The notes: a model not told the origin generated them from the letters alone. DNA of 64,000 nt from Pseudomonas sp. JM0905a (GCF_014700075.1 NZ_JACXBU010000004.1:1-64000); one strand, 5' to 3'; numbered from the stretch's first letter, positions 7,075 through 15,945 are shown. Program-made: numbers and translations.

Positions 7075-8288
7075 TGACCCAAGTTTCGGAATCCCCGGCC
7101 AACCCCGCACGGCTGCGCCCCCTGGCCGACTCTTCGCCTTCCGCCGTGGTGGCGGGATTCATCGCCATGCTCACCGGCTACACCAGCTCCCTGGTGCTGA
7201 TGTTCCAGGCCGGCCAGGCCGCGGGGCTCAGCAGCGCGCAGATCTCGTCCTGGATCTGGGCGCTGTCCATCGGCATGGCCCTGACCACCGTCGGCCTTTC
7301 CCTGCGCTACCGCACCCCCATCGTCGTTGCCTGGTCCACGCCGGGCGCGGCCCTGCTGATCACCAGCCTGCCGGGCGTAAGCTACGGCGAAGCCATCGGG
7401 GCTTTCGTCGTCTGCGCCGCCCTGCTTGCGCTGGTTGGCCTGACCGGAGGCTTCGAGCGCCTGATGCGCCGCCTCCCCTCCTCCCTGGCGGCTGCCCTGC
7501 TGGCGGGCATCCTGTTCAAGATCGGCAGCGAAATCTTCGTCGCCGCCCAGCATCGCACTGCCCTGGTCCTGGCGATGTTCTTCAGCTACCTGCTGTTCAA
7601 GCGTCTGCAGCCACGCTATGCGGTACTGGTGGCGCTCGTGGTGGGCTGTGTGATGGCGGCGGCGCTGGGCCTGTTGGACTTCAGCGGCTTCGAGTTCGCC
7701 CTGGCCGAACCCGTGTGGACCACCCCCGAGTTCTCGGTCACCGCCGTGATCAGCATCGGCATCCCCCTGTTCGTGGTGGCCATGGCCTCGCAGAACATTC
7801 CCGGCATCGCGGTACTGCGCGCCGACGGCTATCAGGTACCGGCCTCGCCACTGATCTCGGTGACCGGAATCGCCTCGCTGCTGCTGGCACCCTTCGGCTC
7901 CCACGGCATCAACCTGGCGGCCATCAGTGCGGCCATCTGCACCGGCCCCCATGCCCACGAAGACCGCAAAAAGCGCTACACCGCCGCCGTCTGGTGCGGG
8001 ATCTTCTACGGCATCGCCGGCACCTTCGGCGCGACCCTGGCGGCACTCTTCGCTGCCCTGCCCAAGGAGTTGGTGCTGTCCATCGCCGCCTTGGCGTTGT
8101 TCGGCTCCATCAGCAACGGCCTGACCGCCGCCATGCAGGAGCCCAAGGAGCGTGAAGCGGCGCTGATCACCTTCATGGTCACCGCTTCGGGCATGACCCT
8201 GCTGTCCATCGGCTCCGCCTTCTGGGGCCTGATCGCCGGGGTGCTGACCCTGCTGATCCTCAACGTCGACACCGGCAAGGACAAATGA
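7074..8288 (+). CDS. benzoate/H+ symporter family (BenE-like) transporter
   Basis: This 404-residue protein has about 11-12 membrane segments and the BenE pattern: AGFIAMLTGYTSSLVLMFQA at the N terminus, SWIWALSIGMALT, AWSTPGAAL and the long SQNIPGIAVLRADGY motif mid-protein. BenE members import benzoate with protons. No benzoate catabolic genes are nearby, so the substrate may differ. It shares an operon with the LysE exporter through a one-base overlap, and a terminator follows at once. Confidence 0.9.
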   Translation: MTQVSESPANPARLRPLADSSPSAVVAGFIAMLTGYTSSLVLMFQAGQAAGLSSAQISSWIWALSIGMALTTVGLSLRYRTPIVVAWSTPGAALLITSLPGVSYGEAIGAFVVCAALLALVGLTGGFERLMRRLPSSLAAALLAGILFKIGSEIFVAAQHRTALVLAMFFSYLLFKRLQPRYAVLVALVVGCVMAAALGLLDFSGFEFALAEPVWTTPEFSVTAVISIGIPLFVVAMASQNIPGIAVLRADGYQVPASPLISVTGIASLLLAPFGSHGINLAAISAAICTGPHAHEDRKKRYTAAVWCGIFYGIAGTFGATLAALFAALPKELVLSIAALALFGSISNGLTAAMQEPKEREAALITFMVTASGMTLLSIGSAFWGLIAGVLTLLILNVDTGKDK

Positions 8289-8289
8289 A

Positions 8290-8314
8290 AAAAGGCGCCG
8301 GAAGGCGCCTTTGT
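8290..8314 (+). terminator. terminator after BenE gene, probably bidirectional
   Basis: AAAGGCGCC-GGAA-GGCGCCTTT forms a compact GC stem with A and T flanks between two convergent genes. Confidence 0.8.
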
Positions 8315-8327
8315 CTTTGGGGGAGAA

Positions 8328-9089
8328 TCAGATAGCAGTGGCTCCACCATCCACCGCCAGGGCATGACCGGTAGTGAAGCCAGCCGCATCGCAGCAGAGG
8401 TAGAGCACCGCCGCAGCGATTTCCTCGACCTTGCCGATGCGCCCCACCGGGTGCATGGTGGCGACGAACTCGGCCTTCTTCGGGTCGGCTTCATAAGCAC
8501 GGCGGAACATATCGGTGTCGATCACCGCCGGGCATACGGCATTCACCCGGACCTTCTTCTTCGCGTACTCGACGGCCGCCGACTTGGTCAGGCCGATCAC
8601 CGCATGCTTGGACGCGGCATAAATGCTCATCTTTGGCGCGGCGCCCAGGCCTGCCACCGAAGCGGTGTTGACGATGGCGCCAGCGCCCTGGGCCAGCATC
8701 AGCGGGATCTGGTGCTTCATGCACAGCCACACGCCCTTCACGTTGACGCCCATGATGGCGTCGAATTCCGCCTCGTCGCCGTCGGCCAGCTTGCCCTTTT
8801 CGATCTCGATGCCGGCGTTGTTGAAGGCGTAGTCGAGGCGGCCGTAAGCAGCCAGGGTGCCTTCCATCAGCGCCTTGACCTCGGCGTCACGGGTCACGTC
8901 GCAGCGGATAAACACGGCATCGCCGCCGGCAGCGCGGATCAGCTCCACGGTGCCTTCGCCCCCGGTGACGTCCACATCGGAAACCACCACCTTCAGGCCC
9001 TCGGCGGCGAACGCCAGGGCGGTTGCGCGGCCGATACCGTTGGCGGCGCCGGTTACCAGGGCGACCTGGCCGGAGAACTTCATGCTCAT
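8328..9089 (-). CDS. SDR-family oxidoreductase
   Basis: The 253-residue classical short-chain dehydrogenase has TGAANGIG (cofactor glycine loop, residues 14-21), D38-D40 (SDVDVTGG) favouring NAD over NADP, NNAG (residues 90-93), and the Ser-Tyr-Lys centre NTASVAGLG...YAASK. The C-terminal AVDGGATAI is usual for the family. GAGGATG lies upstream of the ATG. The context (convergent with BenE, divergent from an MDR reductase) does not show the substrate. Confidence 0.9.
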   Translation of the reverse strand: MSMKFSGQVALVTGAANGIGRATALAFAAEGLKVVVSDVDVTGGEGTVELIRAAGGDAVFIRCDVTRDAEVKALMEGTLAAYGRLDYAFNNAGIEIEKGKLADGDEAEFDAIMGVNVKGVWLCMKHQIPLMLAQGAGAIVNTASVAGLGAAPKMSIYAASKHAVIGLTKSAAVEYAKKKVRVNAVCPAVIDTDMFRRAYEADPKKAEFVATMHPVGRIGKVEEIAAAVLYLCCDAAGFTTGHALAVDGGATAI

Positions 9090-9314
9090 CTGTGCATCCT
9101 CGACGGGAGTGGAAACAGGGGCGGAGTCTAGTCAGTCGCCTGCGTGCAACGTCAGCATCATCAGGGCTCTGGTGAACACGCCATCCAGAACGCTGATGAA
9201 GCGCGCGCCACCAGATCATTGCCATCCATGACGGGACATTCCGCCCGATCACCGAACTTGCCCCTCCCCGGCTGGCCGACTATCACCAGAACTTTCCCTC
9301 CTGGAGTTCCTGCC

Positions 9315-10319
9315 ATGTCCACGCTCAATCGTCAGTTCCTCCTTGCCCACCGCCCGATCGGCCCGGCTACGCGGGAGACCTTCTCCTACGTGGAAACCCC
9401 GGTCGGCGCGCCCGCCTCCGGACAGATTCTGGTGGAGAACCTCTACCTGTCCCTGGACCCGGCCATGCGCGGCTGGATGAACGACGCGCGTTCCTACATC
9501 CCTCCGGTGGCCATCGGTGAAGTGATGCGCGCGCTGGGCATCGGCAAGGTGGTGGCTTCCGGGCATCCGGACTACAAGACAGGCGATCATGTCTGCGGCG
9601 TGGTGGGGGTGCAGGACTATTTCCTGGGCGAGCCGCGCGACTTCCACAAGGTTGACCCGAACCAGGCTCCCCTGCCCCTCTACCTGTCCGCCCTGGGCAT
9701 GACCGGCATGACCGCGTACTTCGCCCTGCTCGACGTGGGCCAGCCAAAAGCCGGGGAAACCGTGGTCGTTTCGGGGGCCGCCGGCGCGGTGGGCAGCGTC
9801 GCCGGGCAGATCGCACGGATCAAGGGTTGCCGCGTGGTGGGCATCGCCGGCGGCGCCGACAAGTGTCGCTACCTGGTGGAGGAACTGGGCTTCGATGGCG
9901 CCATCGACTACAAGGCCGAGAACCTTCACGCCGCGCTCAAACGCGAATGCCCCAAGGGCGTGGACGTGTACTTCGACAATGTCGGTGGCGACATCCTCGA
10001 TGCCGTGCTCACCCGCATCAATCGCAAGGCGCGCATCGTCATCTGCGGCGCCATCAGCCAGTACAACAACAAGGAAGCGGTAAAGGGCCCGGCCAACTAC
10101 CTGGCGCTGCTGGTCAACCGTGCGCGCATGGAAGGCATGGTGGTGTTCGACTACGCGCCGCGCTTCGGCGAGGCGGTGAAGGACATTGCCGGCTGGCTCG
10201 CCAGCGGCGAACTGAAGAGCAAGGAAGACGTGGTGAGCGGACTGGAGACCTTCCCGGAGACCCTGGGCAGGCTGTTCAGCGGGGAGAACTTCGGGAAGCT
10301 GGTACTGAAGGTGCGCTGA
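9315..10319 (+). CDS. NADP-dependent medium-chain oxidoreductase (CurA/leukotriene B4 dehydrogenase-like)
   Basis: This 334-residue protein is a zinc-free MDR enzyme of the double-bond reductase branch. It has LSLDPAMRGWM near residue 46, a Rossmann fingerprint VSGAAGAVGSVAGQIA at residues 152-166, and YFDNVGGDILDAVL. Relatives (E. coli CurA, PTGR1) reduce alpha,beta-unsaturated ketones with NADPH. CTGGAG precedes the ATG. The 225-bp gap to the divergent SDR gene holds room for two promoters but no motif I can name. Confidence 0.88.
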   Translation: MSTLNRQFLLAHRPIGPATRETFSYVETPVGAPASGQILVENLYLSLDPAMRGWMNDARSYIPPVAIGEVMRALGIGKVVASGHPDYKTGDHVCGVVGVQDYFLGEPRDFHKVDPNQAPLPLYLSALGMTGMTAYFALLDVGQPKAGETVVVSGAAGAVGSVAGQIARIKGCRVVGIAGGADKCRYLVEELGFDGAIDYKAENLHAALKRECPKGVDVYFDNVGGDILDAVLTRINRKARIVICGAISQYNNKEAVKGPANYLALLVNRARMEGMVVFDYAPRFGEAVKDIAGWLASGELKSKEDVVSGLETFPETLGRLFSGENFGKLVLKVR

Positions 10320-10330
10320 TCGGCACGAAA

Positions 10331-10355
10331 GGCGCGCTGCCCGGGGCAGCGCGCC
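10331..10355. terminator. hairpin terminator between MDR gene and pyrF
   Basis: A perfect 11-bp stem GGCGCGCTGCC/GGCAGCGCGCC with a CGG loop sits between convergent genes. Read on the minus strand it is followed by TTTCGT, so it mainly serves pyrF. Confidence 0.7.
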
Positions 10356-10362
10356 AGCGGCG

Positions 10363-11061
10363 TCAGGCCAGTTCGGCGACGACGGCGGCCAGGGCCTTGG
10401 CCGGATCGGCGGCCTGGCTGATCGGGCGGCCGATCACCAGATAGTCGGAACCGGCATCCAGGGCCTGCCGCGGGGTGAGGATGCGGCGCTGATCATCCTG
10501 GGCGCTACCGGCCGGGCGGATACCCGGCGTCACCAGTTGCAGGCGCGGATAGGCGGACTTGAGGTCGGTAGCTTCCTGGGCCGAGCACACCAGGCCGTCC
10601 ATGCCGGCCTTGTCGGCCAGGCCCGCCAGGCGCAGCACCTGCTCCTTGGGTTCGATATCCAGGCCGATACCGGCCAGGTCTTCGCGCTCCATGCTGGTCA
10701 GCACGGTCACGCCGATCAGCAGCGGCTTGGGACCGTTGAACTTGTCCAGGGTTTCGCGGCAGGCCGCCATCATGCGCAGACCGCCGGAGCAGTGCACGTT
10801 GACCATCCACACGCCCATCTCGGCAGCGGCCTTCACCGCCATCGCCGTGGTGTTGGGGATGTCGTGGAATTTCAGGTCGAGGAAAACCTCGAAGCCCCGG
10901 TCACGCAGGGTCGAGACGATTTCGGCGGCGCAGCTGGTGAACAGCTCCTTGCCCACCTTGACCCGGCACAGCTTGGGATCCAGCTGGTCAGCCAACCGCA
11001 GGGCGGCTTCGCGGGTGGGGAAGTCGAGGGCGACAATGATCGGCGTCTGACAGGCGGACAT
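10363..11061 (-). CDS. pyrF: orotidine 5'-phosphate decarboxylase
   Basis: This 232-residue enzyme makes UMP from OMP, the last step of pyrimidine synthesis. The catalytic array D62-x-K64-x-x-D67 is in [20 protein letters not shown] at the N terminus, VTPGIRP for phosphate binding and DYLVIGRPI at the C terminus are standard. The length is that of the gammaproteobacterial form. It stands alone between convergent and co-directional neighbours, with no pyrimidine genes nearby. Confidence 0.97.
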   Translation of the reverse strand: MSACQTPIIVALDFPTREAALRLADQLDPKLCRVKVGKELFTSCAAEIVSTLRDRGFEVFLDLKFHDIPNTTAMAVKAAAEMGVWMVNVHCSGGLRMMAACRETLDKFNGPKPLLIGVTVLTSMEREDLAGIGLDIEPKEQVLRLAGLADKAGMDGLVCSAQEATDLKSAYPRLQLVTPGIRPAGSAQDDQRRILTPRQALDAGSDYLVIGRPISQAADPAKALAAVVAELA

Positions 11062-11127
11062 GGAGGAAATCTCATACTAATCGGAAACGGCGCGCATTGT
11101 AGCGGAAGCCAGCGCGCGCCGCTGCTC

Positions 11128-11871
11128 TCAGACCAGATGATCGAGGGCAAAGGCCGTCATGAAGCCCGCCAGGGTGATCAGCCCGGTCCAGGCGTGAGTA
11201 CTCTCGAACGCCTCGGGAATCAGCGTATCCACCAGCATGCAGAGCACCGCCCCCGCCGAAAAGCCCAGGGCGAAGGCCAGCCAATGGGGCTGGAGGTCGG
11301 CGAACAGCCCCGGACCGGCCATGGCCGCCACTCCGGACAGCAATGCGATCACGCCCCAGAGCGCGAACACCATCCAGCCGCTGCGCTTCTCCGCACGCAG
11401 CCCTGCGGCGCTGGCCAGGCCCTCGGGCAGGTTGGCCAGGAAGATGGCCACCAGCATCAGCAGGCTGACCTCGCCACCATCCAGCACCCCCAGCCCCAGG
11501 CCGAGGGATTCGGGAATACCGTCGAGAAACGCACCGACGGCGATCAGCACGGCGACCATGCCGCTGCCGCCATTGCTGCTCTTGCCGCGATGGTGGCGTT
11601 CCAGGCGATCGATGTACTGGCTGGCCAGGACGAACACGGCGCCGCCGGCCAGCAGCCCCGCCATGGTTGGCCAGAGACCACCGATGCGCTCGGCTTCGGG
11701 AATCTGGCCGAAGCACAGGGCGGCGACCAGCACGCCGCTGCCGTAGGCCATGATCGAGGCCACCACCTTCTGCGGCAGCTTCACCAGAAAACCGATGGCG
11801 GCGCCGATCAACAGGCTGCTGGCGGCCAGCCAGCCCCAGAGACCGGCTTCAATGGTGACGGGAATCTGCAT
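11128..11871 (-). CDS. ZIP-family divalent metal transporter
   Basis: This 247-residue polytopic membrane protein has the ZIP metal-site motifs in two helices: DGIPESLGLG (H replaced by D at the first position) and NLPEGLASAAG. A histidine-bearing loop RLERHHRGK lies between helices 3 and 4. ZIP proteins move zinc, iron or manganese into the cytoplasm. The HxxxE of the canonical helix IV is altered to DGIPES, a variant found in the bacterial ZupT-distant group. AAGGAGGAAG is a strong binding site before the ATG. Confidence 0.88.
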   Translation of the reverse strand: MQIPVTIEAGLWGWLAASSLLIGAAIGFLVKLPQKVVASIMAYGSGVLVAALCFGQIPEAERIGGLWPTMAGLLAGGAVFVLASQYIDRLERHHRGKSSNGGSGMVAVLIAVGAFLDGIPESLGLGLGVLDGGEVSLLMLVAIFLANLPEGLASAAGLRAEKRSGWMVFALWGVIALLSGVAAMAGPGLFADLQPHWLAFALGFSAGAVLCMLVDTLIPEAFESTHAWTGLITLAGFMTAFALDHLV

Positions 11872-11916
11872 GTCCTTCCTCCTTGAATAACCGGGGCCCA
11901 GGCTACCAGAACAGTC

Positions 11917-12804
11917 TCAGCGCGCCGCCGGACGGTCCAGCAGGCGCTCCAGCAACCAACTCGCTGCCGGCCCCAGCGGACGCTGGCGGGACCAGACCAC
12001 ATCCACGGCCTGGCTGCGCGGCCAGCCGGGCACCTGCAATTCCTTCAGCCGCCCGTTGGCGTAGCCACTGACCAGCCAGCGCGGCAGTTCCGCCCAGCCG
12101 AAACCGTTGCTGGCCATGTCCAGCAGCAACAGGTAGCTCGGCGCTGACCAGCAACGACCGCCGCTGAACGGCAGCCCGTCGTCCAGCGCCATGGCGTCGC
12201 CCACGGTGTTCAGGCGCAGCAGCCGCCAGCCGGCGAGGTCGCTCTCCCTGACATCGGCCAGCTGCGCGAGCGGGTGCTCCCGGGCCGCGAACAAGCCGAA
12301 GTCCGCCCGCTCGGCCACGGTCGCCGACCCCACCTCCGGCGGATAGCTGCCCTGTGCCGCCAGCAGTCCCAGGGTGGCGCGCCCTTGCACGACCAGTTCG
12401 ATCACGTCGTGGTGCTCGGCGATCAGGCATTCAAACTCAAGGTCGGGGTAACGCTGATCCAGCTCCGTCAGGCGCTCTTCGTACTGCGCCGACTGGTAGG
12501 CGTCCGACAGCGCCAGGCTGACCCGCGGCTCCAGCCCGCCAGCCAGTTGCGCCGCAGCGTGCTGCAAACGGTCGGATGCGGCGAGGATCTCATCGACCCG
12601 CCCCAGCAGGGCGCGGCCGGCGTTGGTCAGCTGCGGTTGGCGGCTGCTGCGGTCGAAGAGTTCCAACCCAAGGTCGATCTCCAGTCGGGCAATGGCTTCG
12701 CTGATGGTGGACTGGCTCTTGCCCAGCTTGCGCGCGGCGGCACTGAAGGAGCCAAGGGCGACCGCCTGGGCGAAGGCTTCGAGGGATTCAGGGGAGTAGT
12801 TCAT
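11917..12804 (-). CDS. LysR-family transcriptional regulator, divergent from PACE efflux gene
   Basis: The 295-residue protein has an N-terminal helix-turn-helix (ALGSFSAAARKLGKSQSTIS, then EAIARLEIDLGLELFDRSSR) and a periplasmic-binding-like effector domain from about residue 90. It is divergent from a PACE transporter, the same arrangement as aceR/aceI of Acinetobacter, where the LysR protein activates the efflux gene on exposure to chlorhexidine or polyamines. An ATCGG-N5-CCGAT repeat touches its start codon, suggesting autoregulation. The effector is not readable. Confidence 0.92.
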   Translation of the reverse strand: MNYSPESLEAFAQAVALGSFSAAARKLGKSQSTISEAIARLEIDLGLELFDRSSRQPQLTNAGRALLGRVDEILAASDRLQHAAAQLAGGLEPRVSLALSDAYQSAQYEERLTELDQRYPDLEFECLIAEHHDVIELVVQGRATLGLLAAQGSYPPEVGSATVAERADFGLFAAREHPLAQLADVRESDLAGWRLLRLNTVGDAMALDDGLPFSGGRCWSAPSYLLLLDMASNGFGWAELPRWLVSGYANGRLKELQVPGWPRSQAVDVVWSRQRPLGPAASWLLERLLDRPAAR

Positions 12805-12853
12805 ATCGGTTTTCCCGATGGCATCTCACTTAACCCTATCCCATCGACCGATG
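12805..12853. promoter_or_regulatory. LysR/PACE intergenic inverted repeats
   Basis: ATCGG-N5-CCGAT occupies 12805-12819, directly against the LysR start codon, and CATCG-AC-CGATG occupies 12842-12853. Both share the ATCG core. They are candidate binding sites for the LysR protein in the 90-bp divergent gap. Confidence 0.5.
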
Positions 12854-12894
12854 AGAATACAGGCCATGTCTTCACTCGGAGCCAGGAGAGCACC

Positions 12895-13368
12895 ATGACC
12901 CGGACCACCACCGCCGCCCTGAACAAATCCATCAAGGAGCGGGTTTTCCATGCCCTGGCCTTCGAGGGCCTGGCCGTGCTGCTGACCGCGCCGGTGCTGT
13001 CGCTGGTGCTCGGCAAATCGCTGGCACACATGGGTGCGCTCACCCTGATGTTCTCTACCGTGGCGATGCTCTGGAACATGGCATTCAACAGCCTGTTCGA
13101 CCGCGCCCAGCAGCGTTTCGGCTTCCAGCGCACCCTGCCGGTACGCGTGGCCCACGCCATGCTGTTCGAACTGGGGCTGATCGTCGTGCTGGTTCCGCTG
13201 GCGGCCTGGTGGCTGTCGATCGGGCTGTTGGAAGCCTTCCTGCTGGATATCGGGCTTCTGCTGTTCTTCCTGCCCTACACACTGGCGTTCAACTGGACCT
13301 ACGACGCGCTGCGCGCCCGCCTGGTGGAAGGCCGGGCCGACGGCGCCGCCGATTGCGGCGCCCGCTGA
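12895..13368 (+). CDS. PACE-family multidrug/biocide efflux transporter
   Basis: This 157-residue, four-helix protein has both halves of the bacterial transmembrane-pair repeat. Repeat 1 holds R16-x-x-H19-x-x-x-F23-E24 and W60-N-x-x-F-N-x-x-F-D69. Repeat 2 holds R84-x-x-H87...F91-E92 and F132-N-W-x-Y-D137. The conserved glutamate E24 matches AceI E15, needed for proton-coupled export. PACE pumps export chlorhexidine, acriflavine and short diamines. CAGGAGAG precedes the ATG. A divergent LysR gene probably controls it. Confidence 0.92.
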   Translation: MTRTTTAALNKSIKERVFHALAFEGLAVLLTAPVLSLVLGKSLAHMGALTLMFSTVAMLWNMAFNSLFDRAQQRFGFQRTLPVRVAHAMLFELGLIVVLVPLAAWWLSIGLLEAFLLDIGLLLFFLPYTLAFNWTYDALRARLVEGRADGAADCGAR

Positions 13369-13455
13369 GCCGCACGGAAATCACAGGCTCCCGGGAACGT
13401 GGAAAGGCGCGCACAATCGAATAGAGTAGTGACCCCTTTTTCGCAGGAGAACATC

Positions 13456-13623
13456 ATGCCCTGGTATGCCTGGCTGATACTGGTCCTGGCCATCGGCTCC
13501 ATAGTCGGTAGCCTGATGCTGTTGCGCGATACAGCGAAGAAACTGCCGCTGACCGAAGAGCAGCTCAAACGCATCCGCGAGCGCAACGCCGAGATGGATG
13601 CCAAGGAAGCCAAGGACCGCTGA
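13456..13623 (+). CDS. DUF2897-type small membrane protein
   Basis: This 55-residue protein consists of one transmembrane helix (residues 4-23, WYAWLILVLAIGSIVGSLML) followed by a charged cytoplasmic helix with LTEEQLKRIRERNAEMDAKE. I recognise this as the Pseudomonas DUF2897 family, function unknown. AGGAGA lies 6 nt upstream of the ATG. The next gene starts 4 nt after its stop if GTG 13628 is used, which suggests an operon with the CPBP protease. Confidence 0.85.
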   Translation: MPWYAWLILVLAIGSIVGSLMLLRDTAKKLPLTEEQLKRIRERNAEMDAKEAKDR

Positions 13624-13627
13624 CCCC

Positions 13628-14437
13628 GTGCCCTCCCCCGAACAACAGAGCGCGGCAGCGTCGCTGAGAAGCGTCATGCCGCTCCACCTGCAGTTGCTGT
13701 TCCCGCTGATCGTCCTCGCCCTTGGCCAAGGGCTGGGTGGCGTACAAGTCACCGCCCTGCTGGCGGGCGTCGCCTACGCCGGCTGGGTTTTCGCCGATAG
13801 GCAGCTGCCGGTACAGCTCTGGCTGCCGGTCACCCTGCTCTCATCCGTCGCACTCGCCGCCCATCTGGTGCCGGGCTTCAGCCCATTGCCCCTTGGCGAA
13901 CCGCAGCGCCTGAGCCCCGACGCGCCGCCCTACGCGCTGCGCGTTTCCTGGGACAAGCTGCTGGTGGGCATGACCCTGCTCGCCTGGTGGCTGGGCCGCC
14001 CGACACCGCGAGCGCTTGCGCCTGCGCCGCGCAACGCCTGGCTCGCCGCCCTCGCCACCTTGCTGCTGGTGCCGCTGCTGGCCTTGGCCATCGGCCTGGT
14101 GGGCTGGCAGCCGAAATGGCCGGAGATGATCTGGGAATGGCTGGCGGTGAACCTGCTGGTCACCGTGCTGGCGGAAGAACTGGTATTTCGCGGATTGCTG
14201 CAACCGGTGTTGGTCTGCCGGCTCGGTGCACGCGATGGCGTGCTGCTCACGGCGGCGATCTTCGGAGCCGTCCACCTGCCGTTCAGCCCACTGTTTGCGT
14301 TAGTCGCGGGGCTGGCCGGCCTGGGCTACGGGCTGGCTTTCCACTACAGCGGCCGGCTGTCGATGGCGGTGGCCCTGCATCTGGCGGTCAATGCTTGCCA
14401 TCTGATGCTGCTGAGCTACCCGCTGCGGCTGGCCTGA
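13628..14437 (+). CDS. CPBP-family intramembrane glutamic endopeptidase (CAAX protease-like)
   Basis: This polytopic protein of 269 residues from GTG 13628 (253 from ATG 13676) has the three CPBP motifs: EELVFRGLLQP (EExxxR), IFGAVHLPF (FxxxH) and HLAVNACHL (HxxxN/B). These form the membrane-embedded glutamate active site. Prokaryotic members act in bacteriocin self-immunity or in cleaving membrane peptides, but this one has no diagnostic neighbour. GTG 13628 follows the DUF2897 stop with AAGG upstream. ATG 13676 has a weaker GAGAAG, so the start is uncertain. Its last 50 nt overlap the convergent binding-protein gene. Confidence 0.85.
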   Translation: MPSPEQQSAAASLRSVMPLHLQLLFPLIVLALGQGLGGVQVTALLAGVAYAGWVFADRQLPVQLWLPVTLLSSVALAAHLVPGFSPLPLGEPQRLSPDAPPYALRVSWDKLLVGMTLLAWWLGRPTPRALAPAPRNAWLAALATLLLVPLLALAIGLVGWQPKWPEMIWEWLAVNLLVTVLAEELVFRGLLQPVLVCRLGARDGVLLTAAIFGAVHLPFSPLFALVAGLAGLGYGLAFHYSGRLSMAVALHLAVNACHLMLLSYPLRLA

Positions 14438-15209
14438 CCAGCACGCCATAACGCCCGAATATCTGCTGCAACTGGCCCCCGGTGCGCAGCCGCTCCAGCA
14501 GTGCGGAAAACTGCTCGGCACTGATGGGAGCTCCCGGCCTCAGCAAGGCGTAGTGATGGTAGCTCTGGTCGATTCGGTCGCTGGCGAGGAAAGTGCCCGC
14601 CTGCTCCGGGTTTCGCTCCAGGTAGGCATTGAAATAGGAACGGGTCACCAGGGCGATATCCGCACGCTCGCGCAGCAGCATCCGCAAGTTGCTGTCGTGG
14701 GAATAGGTGAGCTTCGCGTCGAACTCGCGCTGGAGGAATGCGGGGTCGGGATTGAAGCCGGCAAAGCCGTAGTGATAGCCGCTGTAGAGCGCCAGGCGCT
14801 TGCCGGCCAGCTTGCCAAAGTAATGCTGGCTACGCCCGGGCTGAGCCTTGGCGACGAAGATTTCCGCATCTTCCAGTCCCATGTCGATGCGCGCACCGGG
14901 GATGCCTTGCCAACCCCAGTCCGGATTCTCGAACACAGCCAGATCGATCCGCCCTTCCTGGAAATCCCGGAAGCGCCGGGGAATGGCGGTAGGACGCACG
15001 ACGAAGCGGTAGTCCGTCTGCAACGCGTTGAGCGCCGCGAGCATGTCCAGAAGCAACCCGCTGGCCTCGGCCGATTCCGGCTTGACCACATAAGGCGGGA
15101 AATGCGCACCGGCGACCTGGACGGTCTGCGACGCCGCCACAGGCGCGGAAACCAGCAGAACCAAGGAGAAGCACAACGCCTTCAGGGAATGCCCCCTGCT
15201 TACTTCCAT
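14388..15209 (-). CDS. periplasmic substrate-binding protein (SBP_bac_3 family)
   Basis: This 273-residue protein has an N-terminal signal peptide (residues 1-27, ending PVAAS). The bacterial extracellular solute-binding family 3 fold follows: GAHFPPYVVKP, a GLLLDMLAALNAL helix, and the RFRDFQEGRIDLAVFENP segment that forms the ligand cleft. No permease or ATPase gene is adjacent, so it may be an orphan sensor-like binding protein, as many Pseudomonas members are. The C-terminal tail (about 14 residues after GVLVRP) is Ala/Ser-rich and is encoded opposite the CPBP active-site codons. Confidence 0.85.
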   Translation of the reverse strand: MEVSRGHSLKALCFSLVLLVSAPVAASQTVQVAGAHFPPYVVKPESAEASGLLLDMLAALNALQTDYRFVVRPTAIPRRFRDFQEGRIDLAVFENPDWGWQGIPGARIDMGLEDAEIFVAKAQPGRSQHYFGKLAGKRLALYSGYHYGFAGFNPDPAFLQREFDAKLTYSHDSNLRMLLRERADIALVTRSYFNAYLERNPEQAGTFLASDRIDQSYHHYALLRPGAPISAEQFSALLERLRTGGQLQQIFGRYGVLVRPAAAGSSAASDGKH

Positions 15210-15315
15210 TTCTACCGCTGCTCCCTGCAGATACGGCCCTGCGCCGCAGCCTACGTGATTAATGCTTCAACTTTTCAGACGTCCCCAGCAAACCGTGACG
15301 CAGTTCACGCTTGCC

Positions 15316-15945
15316 TCAGGCGTCCTTGATGACCAGGGACAACGCCTGCTCGGCCAACTGGTCGAGGCTCATCGGCCCTTCCGGGCGGAACCAGGTGGTG
15401 GTCCAACTCAGCGCCCCGGTGAGAAAACGCCGCAGGATGAAGGGATCGGTGGTGAAGTAGCCCTCGGCCCGCGCTTCACCCAGCACCTCCAGCCAGAGCT
15501 GCTCATAGGCTTCGCGTAGCTGGAGGATATGGTGCTGGCCTTCCTCGGACAGCGAGCGCCACTCGTACACCAGCACCGCCATGGCCTCCCCCGTGCCCCC
15601 CATGATGGATTGCAGCTCGCAGCGGATCAGCGCCAGCACCCGCTCGCGCAGGTCGCCAGCGTCCGCCAGGGAAGCGCGCATCAGCGCGGTGTTGTAGAGG
15701 ACGGTTTCCTCCATCACCGAACGGAGGATCTCATCCTTGCTCTTGAAGTGATGGAAGATGCTGCCGGACTGGATACCGACGGCGCTGGCGAGATCGCGCA
15801 CCGTGGTGCGCTCGTAGCCCTTGCTGCGGAACAGGTGGGCGGCGGTCTGCAGCAGCTTGCCGCGGGCGCTTTCAGGGTCGGTGATCTGGCCGCCGGCAAC
15901 CAGTTCCTGCATCACCGCTTGGGCTTTTTCGTCGTCAAGGCTCAT
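15316..15945 (-). CDS. atuR: TetR-family repressor of acyclic terpene utilisation
   Basis: This 209-residue protein has a TetR helix-turn-helix (KLLQTAAHLFRSKGYERTTV, then RDLASAVGIQSGSIFHHFKSK) and a ligand-binding C-terminal domain. It is divergent from atuA at the head of a full atuABCDEFGH set, the position of AtuR in P. aeruginosa. AtuR represses the operon by binding two inverted repeats ahead of atuA, and two such repeats are present here. The start at 15945 (MSLDDEKAQ) follows GGGGA. A longer frame to 16080 would run through operator 1. Confidence 0.92.
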   Translation of the reverse strand: MSLDDEKAQAVMQELVAGGQITDPESARGKLLQTAAHLFRSKGYERTTVRDLASAVGIQSGSIFHHFKSKDEILRSVMEETVLYNTALMRASLADAGDLRERVLALIRCELQSIMGGTGEAMAVLVYEWRSLSEEGQHHILQLREAYEQLWLEVLGEARAEGYFTTDPFILRRFLTGALSWTTTWFRPEGPMSLDQLAEQALSLVIKDA

